From Chitinophagaceae bacterium (GTDB lineage Bacteria; Bacteroidota; Bacteroidia; Chitinophagales; Chitinophagaceae), in assembly GCA_023251255.1 (NCBI GenBank), contig JAHEZD010000071.1, positions 1 through 32,994 on the forward strand: a DNA stretch of 32,994 nt. The letters are read 5' to 3'. The position numbers and the translations under genes were made by a program. The notes under the pieces were generated by a model. It was given only the letters and a program-made list of their open reading frames with translations. It had not been told where the DNA came from and did not search any database. Shown one piece after another: positions 32,798 to 32,994 of the stretch. The first letter of the stretch is position 1; each line of letters begins with the position of its first letter.

Positions 32798-32994
32798 AAT
32801 TTTCTGATTTAAGAATGAATGATTTTAATTGATGACAAAAGTGGATGGCCGAGAGGAACAGGCGGAGAGGAATACGACCGAAGCGGACAAACTCATTGGG
32901 GAAACGGAAATTGGGCAGGCCCAATAAAAGCAATTGCTTTGGCAACGCCACCAAGCATTGATCAATATGCCAAATAAAAATGGAGGCGTTCGTT
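32798..32994. other. Right-edge non-coding region rich in palindromes
   Basis: No credible gene is seen here. It includes the upstream region of the beta-barrel gene. Four palindromic sites lie within 56 bp: TTGGGC-AG-GCCCAA (32911-32924), AAAGCAATTGCTTT (32927-32940), TGGC-AAC-GCCA (32940-32950) and ATTGATCAAT (32957-32966). An open minus-strand frame starting at a TTG at 32954 overlaps the beta-barrel gene and has no family features. Confidence 0.5.

Noticed and set aside
32661-32954. 97-codon minus-strand frame starting from TTG at the right edge
   Set aside because: It overlaps the beta-barrel gene in another frame, lacks a signal peptide or family match, and crosses several palindromes.

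Overview
The window is about 33 kb of chromosomal DNA from a Bacteroidota bacterium, most likely Chitinophagaceae or a close relative (inference). The signs are type IX secretion (T9SS) cargo with type A and type B C-terminal sorting domains, a PorP/SprF-family partner, a Bacteroidota-type ECF sigma factor, DUF6702-HupE-M1 peptidase linkage, almost no Shine-Dalgarno sites, and TAnnTTTG-type -7 promoter elements. I see no rRNA, tRNA, CRISPR, transposase or phage genes.

Layout. 1-1520 (-) is the N-terminal part of a modular lipoprotein alginate lyase (PL7) that runs off the left edge. 1521-2149 has no credible gene but contains hairpins. 2150-2716 (-) is an ECF sigma factor. 2960-7259 (-) is a two-gene operon: a 1127-residue T9SS type B surface protein with BNR/YCF48-like repeats, followed by its probable PorP/SprF partner. 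7384-10971 (+) is a divergent 1195-residue IgGFc-binding/PKD-repeat type B protein, followed at 44 bp by a NarL-type response regulator and then a large propeller-type sensor histidine kinase. An inverted repeat lies between the two divergent surface-protein genes.

15048-16169 (-) is a cysteine desulfurase with a repeat-bearing leader. 16352-16969 (-) is a minimal T9SS type A cargo protein. 17136-18521 (-) is a GlmM-type phosphohexomutase. 18635-20053 (+) holds a small membrane protein and a SAM methyltransferase. 20060-20479 (-) is a small secreted protein of unknown function whose terminator appears to lie inside the methyltransferase coding end.

20518-24497 (-) is a tandem pair of LTA-synthase/phosphoglycerol-transferase-like membrane enzymes, with a divergent PAP2-family phosphatase at 24564 (+). 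Together they suggest an envelope lipid or glycan modification module. 25308-27218 (+) is a CNNM/CorC-family membrane protein plus a hypothetical protein. 27252-30801 is a DUF6702 protein (-), a HupE/UreJ-like membrane protein (+) and an M1 metallopeptidase (+). The right end has a MORN-like secreted protein (-), a small c-type cytochrome (+), an outer-membrane beta-barrel protein (-) and a palindrome-rich tail.

The most distinctive parts are the T9SS surface-protein/two-component block (2960-14896) and the tandem phosphoglycerol-transferase/PAP2 block (20518-25184). No gene set here can be declared a new system from sequence alone. The best candidates for new biology are the pairing of a surface adhesin-like gene with its own regulator and kinase, the duplicated LtaS-like enzymes facing a PAP2 phosphatase, and the candidate leaderless promoters.
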